From: CFX2 sp014338005 | GTDB taxonomy: Bacteria > Chloroflexota > Anaerolineae > Aggregatilineales > Phototrophicaceae | Reading direction: 5' to 3' | Length of the DNA stretch: 19,136 nucleotides | Assembly (NCBI GenBank): GCA_030263555.1 | Contig: SZPE01000083.1 | Location: 1-19,136 of the forward strand | Part shown: positions 18,998 through 19,136 of the stretch, one piece after another | Position numbering within the stretch: position 1 is the stretch's first letter | Layout of the letters: each line of letters opens with the position of its first letter | The notes under the pieces: model-generated | Database searches by the model: none | Told to the model about the DNA's origin: nothing | Seen by the model: only the letters and a program-made list of their open reading frames with translations | Position numbers and translations under genes: made by a program

Positions 18998-19123
18998 TGT
19001 CAACGACCAGCCGCTAAAGCGGCCGGCTTGTCCATGACGCTGCGCCCGCCGCTTCGGTGACAGCAGCAGTGATGGCGGGTGCATCCGAGACAATAGGCGC
19101 ATTGACTGACGCCCAACAAGCAA
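18998..19123 (-). repeat. Right copy of terminal 126-bp inverted repeat
   Basis: Reverse complement of 1-126 with 5 substitutions and no gaps; mirror positions sum to 19124. Its inner end gives TTGACA on the minus strand (19003-18998), directed at the RarA-like gene. The palindrome GCCGCT-AA-AGCGGC is at 19010-19023. Thirteen further bases (19124-19136) follow, for which the left copy has no counterpart because the window starts there. No transposase frame is visible inside. Confidence 0.9.
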
Positions 19124-19136
19124 TGTTTTTCGCAGC

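Noticed and set aside
19018..19136. Open frame on the plus strand running off the right end, also open in the left repeat copy (Ala-rich, with ATG at 19072)
   Set aside because: The four differences between copies inside the frame (two in the HD/PG codon pair, one R/G, one I/L) are all amino-acid changing, which is not a sign of selection for protein. No ribosome site was found and it is too short to judge.

Overview
The window looks like a complete contig from a moderately GC-rich bacterium. The gene content suggests a facultative or fermentative member of the Chloroflexota, possibly Anaerolineae. That placement is inferred from the gene set and protein style only; no rRNA or tRNA gene was seen to confirm it. 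Both ends lie in the same 126-bp sequence in opposite orientation (1-126 and 18998-19123, 5 mismatches, no gaps), so the contig probably stops inside a dispersed repeat.

Left part (333-7846): a pyruvate hub. nifJ (pyruvate:ferredoxin/flavodoxin oxidoreductase) reads leftward. Across a 167-bp control region, a dihydroorotate-dehydrogenase-like flavoprotein and pyruvate phosphate dikinase (ppdK) read rightward. PPDK interconverts PEP and pyruvate. PFOR oxidises pyruvate to acetyl-CoA and reduced ferredoxin. The dehydrogenase-like protein lacks the catalytic Cys of true DHODHs.

Middle part (7847-10584): an accessory stretch. After a strong terminator come two tiny unrecognised genes (66 aa with an export signal, and 83 aa). 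They are followed by a BBE-type FAD oxidase. The tiny genes and the oxidase are each preceded by a diverged copy of one 90-bp element (69/90 identical, no gaps), the clearest unexplained structure in the window. A dead fragment of an SRPBCC-family gene sits against the end of hypC.

Right-centre (10582-16068): a tightly overlapping leftward operon, hoxE-hoxF-hoxU-hoxY-hoxH, then a hydrogenase maturation protease and hypC. It encodes a group 3d bidirectional NAD-linked [NiFe] hydrogenase with its endopeptidase and one accessory chaperone. With PFOR and PPDK it makes a plausible fermentative redox module: pyruvate oxidation supplies reduced carriers, and Hox balances NAD(H), possibly ferredoxin, and H2.

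Right end (16250-18979): divergent from hox, an M20 metallopeptidase (possibly on a leaderless mRNA) and a nucleoside hydrolase form a two-gene unit. Convergent to them is a small protein resembling the C-terminal domain of RarA/MgsA without an ATPase. Its start lies just inside the right terminal repeat.
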